Origin: Alteromonas mediterranea DE
GTDB lineage: Bacteria; Pseudomonadota; Gammaproteobacteria; Enterobacterales; Alteromonadaceae
Length of the DNA: 64,000 nt
NCBI RefSeq assembly: GCF_000020585.3
Contig: NC_011138.3
Location: 662,388-726,387 of the forward strand
Direction: 5' to 3'
Both the position numbers and the translations under genes were made by a program. How positions within the stretch are numbered: the stretch's first letter is position 1; each line of letters begins with the position of its first letter. Below the pieces are notes generated by a model, which saw nothing but the letters and a program-made list of their open reading frames with translations, had not been told where the DNA came from and ran no database searches. Shown piece after piece: positions 54,089 through 63,896 of this stretch.

Positions 54089-56932
54089 TTACGGATTGTT
54101 TACCACAATTCGCAACGCATCTAGCTGAACATCAGCTTCCTGAATTACCTTATCGAGGGCATTCATTTGCGTTTCAATGAACTCAATTTCACTGTCTCGC
54201 ACCGCTGGATTGCGCTTTTGTAAGTCGCGTAAACGTTGAATTTCTTCGCCCAAGGTCAAGTGCATGGTATTCAACGCGTCGTGCTGCTTTTGATTGGCCT
54301 GCTGGTGGGCAAGCTTACGCGCCTTCTCAATAGCCAACTCAAGTGGCTGTTGCAGGGCTTTCAATAGCTGCGCTGAAATTTTACGTCCAATCTTACGTTT
54401 CACATCGAAGCTTAAGTCAGACGCATTTCCTTGTGCATCTAAGCATACGCGTACCGGCGTCTGCGGTAAGAAACGGCCAAGCTGCAACGCTTTTGGCGCT
54501 TGAGCATGAAGAACAAATAACGCCTCTATCCAGTATGCGCCTTTTGGCAGCGACGGCTCAGCAATAAAGCCCATGCTACTCTTGCCGTGAACATCCGTAA
54601 GGATAACGTCAATGGCGGTATGAACAAGAGGGTGGTCCCAGCTAAGAAACTGCACGTTCTCTAAGGTTGTTGCCACACGGCGCTTGTAGGTGACTGTCAT
54701 TCCCTCAGGGTCAAGGCCAGGAAGCTGACTCACCATAGACTCGGTAGGCATAAGAATAAAGCAGTCGTTGCCTTTCTCTTCTTGCTGTACACCGATAGCG
54801 TCGAACACGCGGCCCATGAAGCGCGATAGATCTTGTTCGCTATCAAGGGTAACAATGTCTTCGAGTAACTGCTCTACGCGCCCTTCACCAGAGGCATTTA
54901 ACTCTAGTAAGCGATCTCGTCCGGCCTCCAACTGCGCTACAAGCTGGCTGTTCAGCGTTACGCTCATATTGATAAGTTCATCACGAGCGCTTATATCATC
55001 GGGATGTAAGCATGCACCAACAAGCAACGGTTTAACGTCATCGAATACGCCAGAGCCTGTCGGGCAGGTTTTCTCAAATGCGTTTAGTCCTTCATGGTAC
55101 CAATCTAACAACACATGCTGCGCGGTCTTAGCAAGATACGGTACGTGAATTTGTACTGTTTGCGTTTGGCCAATTCGATCGAGTCGACCAATGCGCTGTT
55201 CCAGTAAATCAGGTGTAATGGGTAAATCGAACAACACCAAATGGTGGGCAAACTGGAAGTTACGGCCTTCACTGCCAATTTCGCTACACAGTAGAATTTG
55301 TGCACCTTCTTCCTCGTCGGCAAAGTAGTGAGCAGCCTTGTCGCGCTCTACAATGCTCATACCTTCGTGGAATACGCTGTGTCGAATGCCTGATTGAGTG
55401 CGAATGACTTCACCTAGCTCTTGCGCAGTGCGAGCACTGGCACAAATAAGCAGTATTTTTTCAGGCTTAACGCTCTGCATGAAGTCAAGCAGCCATTCAA
55501 CACGAGGGTCGTGTTTAGTCCAGCTATTTACCACGTTGGCCATTCGCTCGGGGTAAAGCGAGTAGGTCAGGTCGCCGCCGCTTACCGCATCTGCGTAGAC
55601 TTCAGGCAACGCAAGTTCATAAGCGCTCAGTTTACGTTCAGGAAAGCCTTCAATATTAGCGCGACGGTTTCTAAACAGCATGCGGCCAGTGCCGTGACAG
55701 TCAATTAACTGGTGTAACAGCGCATGGCGGTTTTCTGGCGTGCTCAAATCGCCGGTGTGCTCCATGACATCAGGGGCGAACTCTGCCAATTTGGTACGTT
55801 GTTTGTCGTTAGGCTCTGCATCTGAAAGCAGTGGCGCGACGGCGTCGGCCAGCTGGCTATATTTCGACTCTTCTTCTAAAAAAGCGTTGTAACTATGAAA
55901 ACGAGCAGGGTCAAGAAGACGCAGGCGAGCAAAGTGACTTTCGTGACCAAGCTGATCTGGGGTTGCCGTAAGCAGCAATACACCAGGCGTTAGGTTAGCT
56001 AAAGCTTCAACGCACTTATACTCAGCTGATTGCGCCTCGCTTGACCACGCCAAGTGATGAGCTTCATCCACAACCATCAAATCCCAGCTTGCGGCTTGAA
56101 CTTGCTTTTGGCGCTTTTCACTTTGGCTTAAAAAGTCGATGCTACAAAGTACTAGCTGATCGTTTTCAAACGGATTCACTTCGCCAGCATCAGACGCTTC
56201 GCTTTCTTCTATCGCGTCGCAACGACTTTCATCGTAAATGGCAAAGGGTAGGTTTACTCTACGAAGCATCTCAACCAGCCATTGGTGTACTAATGAGTCA
56301 GGGACCAAAATAAGCACGCGTTCAGCGCGGCCCGTTTTAAGCTGCTGATGGATAATTAGCGCAGCTTCAATGGTTTTACCTAACCCTACTTCATCGGCAA
56401 GGAGTACGCGCGGCGCGTGTCTACCGCCGACTTCTGAAGCAATGTGAAGCTGATGAGGAATAAGAGAAATACGCGCGCCAGCTAGGCCGATAGTGCTAGA
56501 GCGAAGGTAGTCGTATTGATAGTCTAAAGCACGCTCTCGTAAATCGAACCACTTTGGGTTGTCGAGCTGCTGGCTGAACAAACGTCTTTCAGGTTGGTTT
56601 AGTTGAATATGGCTGTCTAGCATCGTCTCGGGCAAACGCACTTGCGCTTTGGTGTCTTCGCGAAGCCCGTGATAAATACACACCCCTTGGCTTTCTTCTT
56701 TTTCTGTAATGGTCATTTCCCAACCATCTTGGCTTTTTACTGTTTCGCCAATTTCAAAGATGAGTCGCGTTAGTGGAGCGTCTTGTTTGGTATATTTACG
56801 TGCTTCGCCAGTTGCGGGGTACAATACTTCAACTGAACGGAAATCGGTGCCCATAATCACACCTAAACCTAGCTCTGTTTCCGTGTTGCTTAACCAACGT
56901 TGACCAACTGAAAATTGACTATCTGAACTCAT
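54089..56932 (-). CDS. rapA: RNA polymerase-associated ATPase RapA
   Basis: 947 residues, slightly shorter than E. coli RapA (968). A Swi2/Snf2 ATPase that binds the RNA polymerase core and helps recycling. N-terminal Tudor-like domains (about 1-110, FSVGQRWLSNTETELGLGVI) are followed by the helicase core: motif I LADEVGLGKTIEAALI, motif II VVDEAHHLAW, motif III LLLTATPDQ, then motif V/VI in CSEIGSEGRNFQFAHHLVLFDLP and LEQRIGRLDRIGQTQTVQIHVPY (in parts). The long C-terminal domain ends in a coiled coil. ATG start with MSSDSQFSVGQRW. Confidence 0.96.
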   Translation of the reverse strand: MSSDSQFSVGQRWLSNTETELGLGVIMGTDFRSVEVLYPATGEARKYTKQDAPLTRLIFEIGETVKSQDGWEMTITEKEESQGVCIYHGLREDTKAQVRLPETMLDSHIQLNQPERRLFSQQLDNPKWFDLRERALDYQYDYLRSSTIGLAGARISLIPHQLHIASEVGGRHAPRVLLADEVGLGKTIEAALIIHQQLKTGRAERVLILVPDSLVHQWLVEMLRRVNLPFAIYDESRCDAIEESEASDAGEVNPFENDQLVLCSIDFLSQSEKRQKQVQAASWDLMVVDEAHHLAWSSEAQSAEYKCVEALANLTPGVLLLTATPDQLGHESHFARLRLLDPARFHSYNAFLEEESKYSQLADAVAPLLSDAEPNDKQRTKLAEFAPDVMEHTGDLSTPENRHALLHQLIDCHGTGRMLFRNRRANIEGFPERKLSAYELALPEVYADAVSGGDLTYSLYPERMANVVNSWTKHDPRVEWLLDFMQSVKPEKILLICASARTAQELGEVIRTQSGIRHSVFHEGMSIVERDKAAHYFADEEEGAQILLCSEIGSEGRNFQFAHHLVLFDLPITPDLLEQRIGRLDRIGQTQTVQIHVPYLAKTAQHVLLDWYHEGLNAFEKTCPTGSGVFDDVKPLLVGACLHPDDISARDELINMSVTLNSQLVAQLEAGRDRLLELNASGEGRVEQLLEDIVTLDSEQDLSRFMGRVFDAIGVQQEEKGNDCFILMPTESMVSQLPGLDPEGMTVTYKRRVATTLENVQFLSWDHPLVHTAIDVILTDVHGKSSMGFIAEPSLPKGAYWIEALFVLHAQAPKALQLGRFLPQTPVRVCLDAQGNASDLSFDVKRKIGRKISAQLLKALQQPLELAIEKARKLAHQQANQKQHDALNTMHLTLGEEIQRLRDLQKRNPAVRDSEIEFIETQMNALDKVIQEADVQLDALRIVVNNP

Positions 56933-57092
56933 AAATCACCAACCTGTTTTTCGGGGGGGCGGTATTGTACGCATTGCGCTGTGATAAGTCATTAATACTA
57001 GACTATTGGTTGTCGTTTTTACTACATAGGCGTAGAGGGGGCGAATTTGCAACACGCATAAACACATCCATGTGGTTCTCAAATGGTCGTGT

Positions 57093-57323
57093 CTACTGCC
57101 AATGCATTTTATACAGGGCTTGTATGCCTTGTATCGCCTTTTTATCATCGTTGTTGGTTGCATTCTTTATGGCGTTAATAAGTTCGGGGGCGTTGTAAGG
57201 CTCAAGTAATGTTAAGAAAGTCGCTGTGCCAGGCGGCATGCCTATACTCGATAAGTAGAGTTGAGGTGATGTTAACAAGTGTCGGTTGATTGAATGGTAA
57301 ATTATTTGACGATAGTAACGCAC
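57093..57323 (-). CDS. Possible small protein upstream of rapA
   Basis: A 76-codon frame from GTG 57323 in the 446-base gap 56933-57378. The C-terminal half (MPPGTATFLTLLEPYNAPEL, INAIKNATNNDDKKAIQGIQ) has a protein-like composition with helical periodicity. There is no good ribosome-binding site for the GTG, and an internal ATG at 57239 (MPPGTA) is an alternative. I do not recognise a family. The rest of the gap should hold the promoters of rapA and the divergent solute-binding protein. Confidence 0.4.
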   Translation of the reverse strand: MRYYRQIIYHSINRHLLTSPQLYLSSIGMPPGTATFLTLLEPYNAPELINAIKNATNNDDKKAIQGIQALYKMHWQ

Positions 57324-57378
57324 TTTTTGTTTTTATCTGCTATTTATCTAACACTTACTCCACAAAAGGAATTGCGTA

Positions 57379-59454
57379 GTGTCGCAGACAAGACGTTTTG
57401 TCTCTAGCTTTCGAGTCCCGCCGTTAATGCTACATTTAGCGACTGCAGCTCGCTGGCTATTTGTCACTGCCCTCATTATTAGCGAGCTGGCCTATGCGCG
57501 TCCTATCGTGCTTGCAACCTCGGAAGTTAGTCCCTTTAGTGACAGCAAAGACGTGTCGAAAGGATACGTAAATGAAGAGGTGGTAAAAGCTTTTGAAGAA
57601 CTAGATGAGCAGCTTAACGTTGAGCGTTATCCTCATGCTAGGGCTCTGATGTTGGCGAAGAAGGGAACCGTCGATGGCGTATTTCCTGTTCACCATCATG
57701 AGCGCTTCACAGACGCATTTCTTTTATCTGATGCCATCCCTGCAGGAGCAAGTGGGTTCCTAATTAGGACGAAAGACTTCAAGGATAACAGTAGCCCCGA
57801 CAACCTTGTTGAATGGCTTAAACGACAAAATTTACGAGGAATCGGGTATCTGAGGGGGACGACAGCCCCCAAATTCTTATCAAAAGAAACGTTTTTCAAC
57901 CTGTATCCGGGTGCATCTACCGTTAACCTATTGGATTTACTTGGTAAAGGGCGAATTGATGTACTGTTTATTGATAAATACAGCGCAAAGGAGGCGTTAG
58001 TAAATGAACGGCCCAATTTAATTGGGAAGTTTAATTTTATCCCTGGTGCGGAGGTAGCTAGCACTTATCATCTCGCACTGTCTAAGCAGACACCTGGAGC
58101 CTCTCAGTTAATTGAAAAATTTAACTTAGCGTTACAGAAACAAAAACAAAGCAGATTATTAACGCTCACACTCGAGAAATATGGCGTCTATGACGCTTCA
58201 CAGGGGGAAGAGGCATTAGTTGTCGGGGCGCCAGATATTAATGCCGTTTTTCAAGCTAAAGCATACTTAGATAAACACGATTCGCCTTTGCTGCACTCCA
58301 ATATTCAATGGCGAATAATGGATGAAACCGTTTTGCGCCGTAGACTGCTAGGTGACTTTTCTGTTAACGAAAACAGCTTCGACTTGGTGTTAATCGGCAG
58401 CTATGGTCTTCCCATATGGGCTAAACGAGGCGTTCTACTTCCTTTCAAATCGCATCCCGCCGATTACGATATCGACGACATTATTCCTGCCGCTCTGCAT
58501 GCAAACATTGTAGATGGACAGCTTTATGGATTGCCTTTTGTCGCTGAAACTACGCTTACTTTTTACCGAAAAGATCTGCTAGAAAAGTTTAGTTTAAGTC
58601 TACCCACCGTACTCACCTATAACGATATTAAGTCTCTTGCTAAACAAGTACATATACCTGAAAAAGAAGTCTATGGTATAGGGCTTAGAACGCGAGTGGG
58701 CTGGGGACAGAATATGGCATTAGTGAGCACCATGGCTAACACCTATGGCGGGGCGTGGTTAGACAACAACATGCAGCCCACACTGGATAGTAAGGCATGG
58801 TTTGATGCAGTCGGTATGTATGCTGAACTTGTTAGGCAATATGGGCCGCCTGATAATCATGATATGGGGTGGCAAGAGAATCAAGAGCTCTTTGCCCAAG
58901 GGAAATTAGCCTTTTTCGTTGACGCTTCTTCATTAGGCGGGGCTTTATTTGATGATCACTTTTCTAAAGTGACTCAATTTACCGGAGTAACCTATGCGCC
59001 GCTGGGTAAGCAACAGAAAGGGGCGCAATGGTTTTGGTCATGGAATTTTGCAATACCGAAACAATCTCGCTATGTAGAAGAGGCCCAGCTACTTGCGCAT
59101 TTTTTAACGTCTAAAATCTTTATTAATTTACTTAAGAAAGCCCGCGGAGAATACGCGGCCCCGTCTGGTACTCGACACTCAACATATTCTAGCGATTATC
59201 TGCAAGCCGTACCTTATGCGGCTTTTGAACATCAAGCATTGAAGTTACTTTCAAGCGATAAACCAGGTAATGCCATGGTAGGCAAACAGTTTATCCCTAT
59301 CCCAGAATTTACCGCTATCGGTTACGCCGTAGGGGCACAAATTAATGATGTGGTTACTGGGGGAAAAAGCGTAAAAGCGGCGCTAGAAGGAGCGCAAAGC
59401 CAGACTCAGATTATTTTGGAACGGGCAGGGTACTTCGCTGATAAAGAAGAATAG
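57379..59454 (+). CDS. Tandem solute-binding protein: SBP_bac_3-like fused to SBP_bac_1-like domain
   Basis: 691 residues from GTG 57379 (AAAGGA upstream). A signal peptide or anchor occupies about 17-40 (LHLATAARWLFVTALIISEL) and ends near AYA. Residues about 41-275 look like an amino-acid-type periplasmic binding protein (IVLATSEVSPFSDSKDVSKG, YPHARALMLAKKGTVDGVFP). Residues about 275-690 look like a sugar-type extracellular binding protein (LYGLPFVAETTLTFYRKDLL, GWQENQELFAQGKLAFFVDA, WSWNFAIPKQSRYVEEA). No permease, ATPase, kinase or GGDEF is attached or adjacent, so import is not obvious; a periplasmic sensor or scavenger role is possible. Confidence 0.8.
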   Translation: MSQTRRFVSSFRVPPLMLHLATAARWLFVTALIISELAYARPIVLATSEVSPFSDSKDVSKGYVNEEVVKAFEELDEQLNVERYPHARALMLAKKGTVDGVFPVHHHERFTDAFLLSDAIPAGASGFLIRTKDFKDNSSPDNLVEWLKRQNLRGIGYLRGTTAPKFLSKETFFNLYPGASTVNLLDLLGKGRIDVLFIDKYSAKEALVNERPNLIGKFNFIPGAEVASTYHLALSKQTPGASQLIEKFNLALQKQKQSRLLTLTLEKYGVYDASQGEEALVVGAPDINAVFQAKAYLDKHDSPLLHSNIQWRIMDETVLRRRLLGDFSVNENSFDLVLIGSYGLPIWAKRGVLLPFKSHPADYDIDDIIPAALHANIVDGQLYGLPFVAETTLTFYRKDLLEKFSLSLPTVLTYNDIKSLAKQVHIPEKEVYGIGLRTRVGWGQNMALVSTMANTYGGAWLDNNMQPTLDSKAWFDAVGMYAELVRQYGPPDNHDMGWQENQELFAQGKLAFFVDASSLGGALFDDHFSKVTQFTGVTYAPLGKQQKGAQWFWSWNFAIPKQSRYVEEAQLLAHFLTSKIFINLLKKARGEYAAPSGTRHSTYSSDYLQAVPYAAFEHQALKLLSSDKPGNAMVGKQFIPIPEFTAIGYAVGAQINDVVTGGKSVKAALEGAQSQTQIILERAGYFADKEE

Positions 59455-59608
59455 CGTGTTAGCAAAGTAGTTAGTATTACGAATGTGCGAGAAGTGCAAA
59501 GGCGAGTCACTCCACAAAATAAATATCAAAAAACAGTGCTAATTCTCAAAAACTGGATTATGGTGGAATTAAGGGTTCGCTATTTTACTAACGAACTCGC
59601 GAGGCAGA

Positions 59609-59731
59609 ATGAGTAGTACTGCTTCTCAGTCGACGCGAGTAGGGGAAGAGGTCCTGTTTCGAGCGGCATTCTCCTACAACCGTAACTGCAGCTTGTTAGC
59701 GCGTGCGTTCATTAAAGAGCATAACGGCTAA
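59609..59731 (+). CDS. Possible 40-residue protein upstream of the PIN-PhoH gene
   Basis: ATG 59609 with GAGG 4 nt upstream, reading MSSTASQSTRVGEEVLFRAA to a stop at 59731, 26 nt before the next gene. Both the ribosome-binding site and the spacing fit a small co-transcribed gene or leader peptide. No family recognised; it could also be chance. The rest of the 303-base gap shows nothing else. Confidence 0.4.
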   Translation: MSSTASQSTRVGEEVLFRAAFSYNRNCSLLARAFIKEHNG

Positions 59732-59757
59732 CCTGGCTTTATTTACCGGAGTGAAGG

Positions 59758-61155
59758 ATGCCAAGAAAAAATTCTACCGAAACTAAGATTTACGTCCTCG
59801 ATACTAATATTCTGCTTCACGAACCCCACGCTTTTCTCTCCTTTAAAGAACACGACGTTGTAATTCCAATGACTGTATTGGAAGAGCTCGACTACATCAA
59901 AGACAGCAAAAAAGACGTGGCGCGTGACGCACGGGTATCCATTCGCGCAATGGAGGACTTACTCCACGATGCAACGCCAGAAGATATGCTGGCTGGCGTA
60001 TCTATGGATGGGTTAGGCGCGGGACAAACGGCACCCTCAGGCAGTTTATCTATTTTCGCCGACCTTAACATGGTTGAGTCTCAGCAGGTCTTTACCAGCA
60101 ATGAGAATGACAATCGCATTATTAACGTAGCGCTGCATTTACAAAAGACGTTTGCGCCGCAAAAAGTGGTATTGGTGACCAAAGACTTAAACATGCGGCT
60201 TAAGGCGAAAGGGGCAGGCCTTGCTCATGTTGAAGATTATCGCACCGACCAACTCATTACCGACATCAAGTATCTATCCCGAGGCTTCCATACATTTGAA
60301 GGCAACTTTTGGGAAAGCGTAAAAAGTGTGGATAGTCGCACCGAAGGGCGAGACACCATTCATACTATTCCCAAATCTATGCTGCCAGAAGCGTATGTAA
60401 ATGAGTTCTTGTTAGATGAAACCAAACAGTTCGCAGGCTTGGTGGAAGAAATTACCGACGATCATTTAGAGGTACTGGATTTAGGTTACGAACGCTTAAT
60501 GGGCCGTCATGCGTGGGGAATTACGCCTAAAAATATCGGCCAGGCTATGGCGCTTCATGCGCTACTCGACCCGCACATTGATATGGTTATCCTTACCGGG
60601 CCTGCCGGTAGTGGTAAAACTCTCCTTGCGCTAGCTGCTGCCCTTGAAATGGTGGTAGAGCGAAACATGTACGATAAGATCATCGTAACGCGAAGCACGC
60701 CTGAAATTGCCGAATCTATTGGCTTTTTACCGGGAACCGAAGAGGAAAAAATGTTGCCCTGGTTGGCGGCTATCACCGACTCGCTTGAAGTGCTTCACAA
60801 ACACGATGAGAATACCAAAGGCTCTATGAATTACATCATGGAAAAAGCCAACATTCAGTACAAGTCGGTGAACTTTATGCGAGGCCGAAGCATTCAAAAT
60901 GCCATTGTGATTTTGGATGAGTCGCAAAACTTAACGGCGTCACAGCTTAAAACCATTATCACGCGCTGTGGTGAAGGCACTAAGCTCATTGTTGGGGGCA
61001 ACCTAGCGCAGATAGACAGCAATTACCTAAGTGCTGTGACCTCGGGTTTGACCTATCTAGTTGAGAAATTTAAAGACTTCTCTGGCAGTGCCACCATTAA
61101 CTTAGATGGGGTGGTAAGAAGCCGCTTGGCGAGTTTTGCCGAAGAAAACCTATAG
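59758..61155 (+). CDS. PIN-PhoH family ATPase (RNA helicase/RNase-like)
   Basis: 465 residues. The N-terminal PIN nuclease domain (about 9-150) has acidic residues in YVLDTNILLHEP, EELDYIKDSKKDVARDARV and SNENDNRIINVAL. The C-terminal PhoH domain (about 255-465) is a P-loop ATPase: Walker A GPAGSGKTLLALAA, TRSTPEIAESIGFLPG, Walker B AIVILDESQNLTASQ and sensor GGNLAQID. PIN-PhoH proteins unwind and cut RNA, and in mycobacteria are linked to toxin-antitoxin loci. ATG with GGAGTGAAGG upstream. Phosphate starvation control is not indicated. Confidence 0.93.
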   Translation: MPRKNSTETKIYVLDTNILLHEPHAFLSFKEHDVVIPMTVLEELDYIKDSKKDVARDARVSIRAMEDLLHDATPEDMLAGVSMDGLGAGQTAPSGSLSIFADLNMVESQQVFTSNENDNRIINVALHLQKTFAPQKVVLVTKDLNMRLKAKGAGLAHVEDYRTDQLITDIKYLSRGFHTFEGNFWESVKSVDSRTEGRDTIHTIPKSMLPEAYVNEFLLDETKQFAGLVEEITDDHLEVLDLGYERLMGRHAWGITPKNIGQAMALHALLDPHIDMVILTGPAGSGKTLLALAAALEMVVERNMYDKIIVTRSTPEIAESIGFLPGTEEEKMLPWLAAITDSLEVLHKHDENTKGSMNYIMEKANIQYKSVNFMRGRSIQNAIVILDESQNLTASQLKTIITRCGEGTKLIVGGNLAQIDSNYLSAVTSGLTYLVEKFKDFSGSATINLDGVVRSRLASFAEENL

Positions 61156-61190
61156 CTTAAATGCGTACCGGTAATTCATAGGTTTATACC

Positions 61191-61224
61191 AAAAGCGCCT
61201 TGACTCATTTGAAGGCGCTTTTTC
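61191..61224. terminator. Terminator after the PIN-PhoH gene
   Basis: AAAAGCGCCTT (61191-61201) and AAGGCGCTTTTT (61212-61223) form a stem with flanking A/T runs between converging genes. Confidence 0.88.
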
Positions 61225-61288
61225 CCACTAAATTTCAATTAAAGGTATGACTTGCCCGCCTTTTGTGTAGGGCGTGAGTAAGCCGCTT

Positions 61289-62284
61289 TTAGTCCACCGC
61301 TTCTACTTGATAGCGACCTGTCACTATATAACGCTCAGTGTCTTCAGAGACTTGTCCAAATGGAATAAGGGCTGGGCCAGTGGGGTCGTAGAGGACGTAA
61401 GTCTCGCCGTCGTGGACTATGGTTCTATCATCTACCATAGGGGTGAGCGCTATGCCCAACAACGCGTGATTGGGCAGAAATACCATTATCATTTTCGTGG
61501 ACGGTAAAAATGCGCGAACCATCGACGATGCCAGTACAGCCTTACTGTCACAGTCTCCGACATTTTGCATAAGTACGTTAATGGGTGGAGCATAGCCTGA
61601 ACCATTACTTACCACTCTGTCTTCAAGTGTGTCATACGGAATACTTTGCAGCCAGCTTAGAATCAGCGAAAAGTACGCCCGTGAATCAGACTGTGCGTTG
61701 ACCTTTTCGTAAAACGCTTGCGAGGCGGCGACCAGCGGTTTCACCGACTCGGCGGCATAGCGGGTATGGTCGGGTTTTATCGCCTTTTGATTGAACAACG
61801 TGGTGAAGCGCGTAAAGTAATGCTCATCTAAGTACGCGTTATACGCCTCTCGCTGGACGGCTTTAAGGTTGCTGAGTATGGCCTCGACCTTATCTTCATT
61901 CGCCCCTTTAACCTGTATATCAATAGAGTCGCGCTTTGGTATTATCTTAACGCGGGCCTCTTTGGGGTTAATTTTTTTGGCCTCTTCCATCAGCGCAACC
62001 GTTACGTAACGCTGGGCTATTTTGGGCCGATAGTTGGCTTGTTGAGTTGGTGCTGCTTTAATTGCGGTGTGAGGTAATTCGAAGGAAATAGATTGTCGAG
62101 TGCTATCCATATCTAGCCATTCATAGCTAAATAGTACGCCCGATTCACTCTGCGCCTTTTTGAATTTGAGTTGCTCGGCCCCTGCGGTGGTTGAGAAGAA
62201 AAGCCCAACCGATAGCCAATACAAGCCCACTAATAACACCCTATTGATGGCGCTTAATGGTGGGGAAGTAATTTTTCTAAACAC
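61289..62284 (-). CDS. Exported transglutaminase-like protease/peptidase superfamily protein
   Basis: 331 residues from GTG 62284. A signal peptide (about 14-36, RVLLVGLYWLSVGLFFSTTAGA) leads to a mixed linker domain and a transglutaminase-like core (about 195-320). The Cys-His-Asp triad is visible as QNVGDCDSKAVL, LPNHALLGIAL and VLYDPTGPALIPFGQ. Such proteins act as peptidases or cross-linkers in the periplasm; the partner is unknown. No operon neighbour helps. The upstream ribosome-binding site is weak. Confidence 0.78.
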   Translation of the reverse strand: MFRKITSPPLSAINRVLLVGLYWLSVGLFFSTTAGAEQLKFKKAQSESGVLFSYEWLDMDSTRQSISFELPHTAIKAAPTQQANYRPKIAQRYVTVALMEEAKKINPKEARVKIIPKRDSIDIQVKGANEDKVEAILSNLKAVQREAYNAYLDEHYFTRFTTLFNQKAIKPDHTRYAAESVKPLVAASQAFYEKVNAQSDSRAYFSLILSWLQSIPYDTLEDRVVSNGSGYAPPINVLMQNVGDCDSKAVLASSMVRAFLPSTKMIMVFLPNHALLGIALTPMVDDRTIVHDGETYVLYDPTGPALIPFGQVSEDTERYIVTGRYQVEAVD

Positions 62285-62381
62285 TGTGCAGTACGCCTAC
62301 TCATAACCAACGTCGTGTTACTGAGTATGCGTACCTTAGTAGAAAATACAAGGCTATCTGAAAAGCGGCTATCTCATTGGC

Positions 62382-63767
62382 CTACTCTTGAAACCAGTTT
62401 AGCTCATCGTGAAGGCCAACAACGCTACCTACAATTATAAGGGTAGGAGGCTGAAGCTGGGCTTTTTCTTGCTTAGCGACAATGTCTTCAAGCGTACCCG
62501 TTAACACCTGCTGCTTTTCAGTGGTGGCAGATTGCACAAGTGCGATTGGGGTAGAGGCATCTAGCCCTTGCTCTATCATCTTTTCGCAGATGATAGGCAA
62601 ACCTGTTAAACCCATGTAAAACACTGCGGTTTGGTTTTTCTGTGCAAGAGCAGGCCAATTAAGGTCAATAGTGCCATTTCTTAAGTGGCCGGTGGCAAAT
62701 ACCACAGACTGTGCGTGATCTCTATGGGTAAGGGGAATGCCCGCATAGCTTGATGCACCGCTTGCTGCGGTAATTCCGGGTACAACTTGAAACTCAATGC
62801 CGTGCTGAATAAGGGTTTGAATTTCTTCACCACCGCGGCCGAAAATGAACGGATCGCCGCCTTTTAAACGCACCACGCGGTTACCTTTTTTCGCTTCGTC
62901 AACCATAAGTTGGTTAATATCATCTTGTGGGAGCGTGTGATTGCTTTTGGCTTTACCCACGTAAATTTTCTCGGCATCACGGCGCACCAGCTCAAGGATT
63001 TGTGGTGAAACCAGACGGTCGTAAACTACCACGTCGGCTTTCTGCATTAAGCGTAAGGCACGAAAGGTAAGCAAGTCTGGGTCGCCAGGGCCTGCACCCA
63101 CAAGATAAACCTGACCTTCCACCTTTTTATCTTCGGCGGCCGCTTGCAGTGCCACATCAAACGCCTCATCGGCTTTCTTGTCTTGGCCCTTTTCAACCAT
63201 TTCAGCAATGTCGCCGTCAAGTACGTCTTCCCAGAAGTAGCGTCTTGCGGTTACCCCGTTAAGGGTTTGCTTTACTTTTTCGCGAAATTTCTCAGAAAAC
63301 GCACCTAGTCGACTTAAATTAGCGGGAAGTACCGTCTCTAACTTTTGACGTAAATAACGCAGTAAAACAGGCGCAACGCCACCACTGCTCATGGCTATAA
63401 TAATGGGCGAGCGGTCGACAATAGAGGGGGTGATAAACTGGCAAAGTGGCGTATTATCTACCACATTCACCAGCACTTTGTTAGCGCGTGCAAGGTCGTG
63501 GATATACTGATTCACATCGCCTTTATCGGTGGCAATGAAGACCATGTCCTTGTCTGACAGGTCAGTGTCTTGAAACTCACGTTCAATGAGCGTTACTTTC
63601 TCGTTGTTAGCAAGCAGCTTAACCGTATCGCAAACCCAAGGTGCCACCACGGTAACGGTGGCTGGGGTCTTCATAATAAGCTCTAGCTTACGGGCTGCAA
63701 CTTCACCCGCCCCTACAATAAGGACGTTAAGTTTTCTGGCATCAAGGAATAACGGAAAGTAATCCAT
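62382..63767 (-). CDS. cysG: Siroheme synthase CysG (methyltransferase/dehydrogenase/ferrochelatase)
   Basis: 461 residues from ATG 63767-63765, where homologues start (MDYFPLFLDARKLNVLIVGAG). An in-frame upstream start would add 18 unsupported residues. The N-terminal Rossmann domain (GAGEVAARKLELI) oxidises precorrin-2 and chelates iron; the dimer helices span about 113-210. The C-terminal SUMT domain (about 215-450) methylates uroporphyrinogen III: VYLVGAGPGDPDLLTFRALRL (in parts), VRLKGGDPFIFGRGGEE and VVPGITAASGASSYAGIPLTHRD. It produces siroheme for sulfite/nitrite reductases. Confidence 0.96.
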   Translation of the reverse strand: MDYFPLFLDARKLNVLIVGAGEVAARKLELIMKTPATVTVVAPWVCDTVKLLANNEKVTLIEREFQDTDLSDKDMVFIATDKGDVNQYIHDLARANKVLVNVVDNTPLCQFITPSIVDRSPIIIAMSSGGVAPVLLRYLRQKLETVLPANLSRLGAFSEKFREKVKQTLNGVTARRYFWEDVLDGDIAEMVEKGQDKKADEAFDVALQAAAEDKKVEGQVYLVGAGPGDPDLLTFRALRLMQKADVVVYDRLVSPQILELVRRDAEKIYVGKAKSNHTLPQDDINQLMVDEAKKGNRVVRLKGGDPFIFGRGGEEIQTLIQHGIEFQVVPGITAASGASSYAGIPLTHRDHAQSVVFATGHLRNGTIDLNWPALAQKNQTAVFYMGLTGLPIICEKMIEQGLDASTPIALVQSATTEKQQVLTGTLEDIVAKQEKAQLQPPTLIIVGSVVGLHDELNWFQE

Positions 63768-63896
63768 AGCGGTTTTCTTAGCTTCAAATACAAAAAAAGA
63801 ACTGACACTATTTTGCGCCAATTCTTTTTAATTAGAAAACAACGAAAACAGCCTTCATATTGCAATTAGTTATATAAAGGCTGGAAGTGTTGCTAT

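Noticed and set aside
61274..61507. 77-codon frame on the + strand within the transglutaminase-like gene.
   Set aside because: Antisense to a gene with an intact catalytic triad and a signal peptide.
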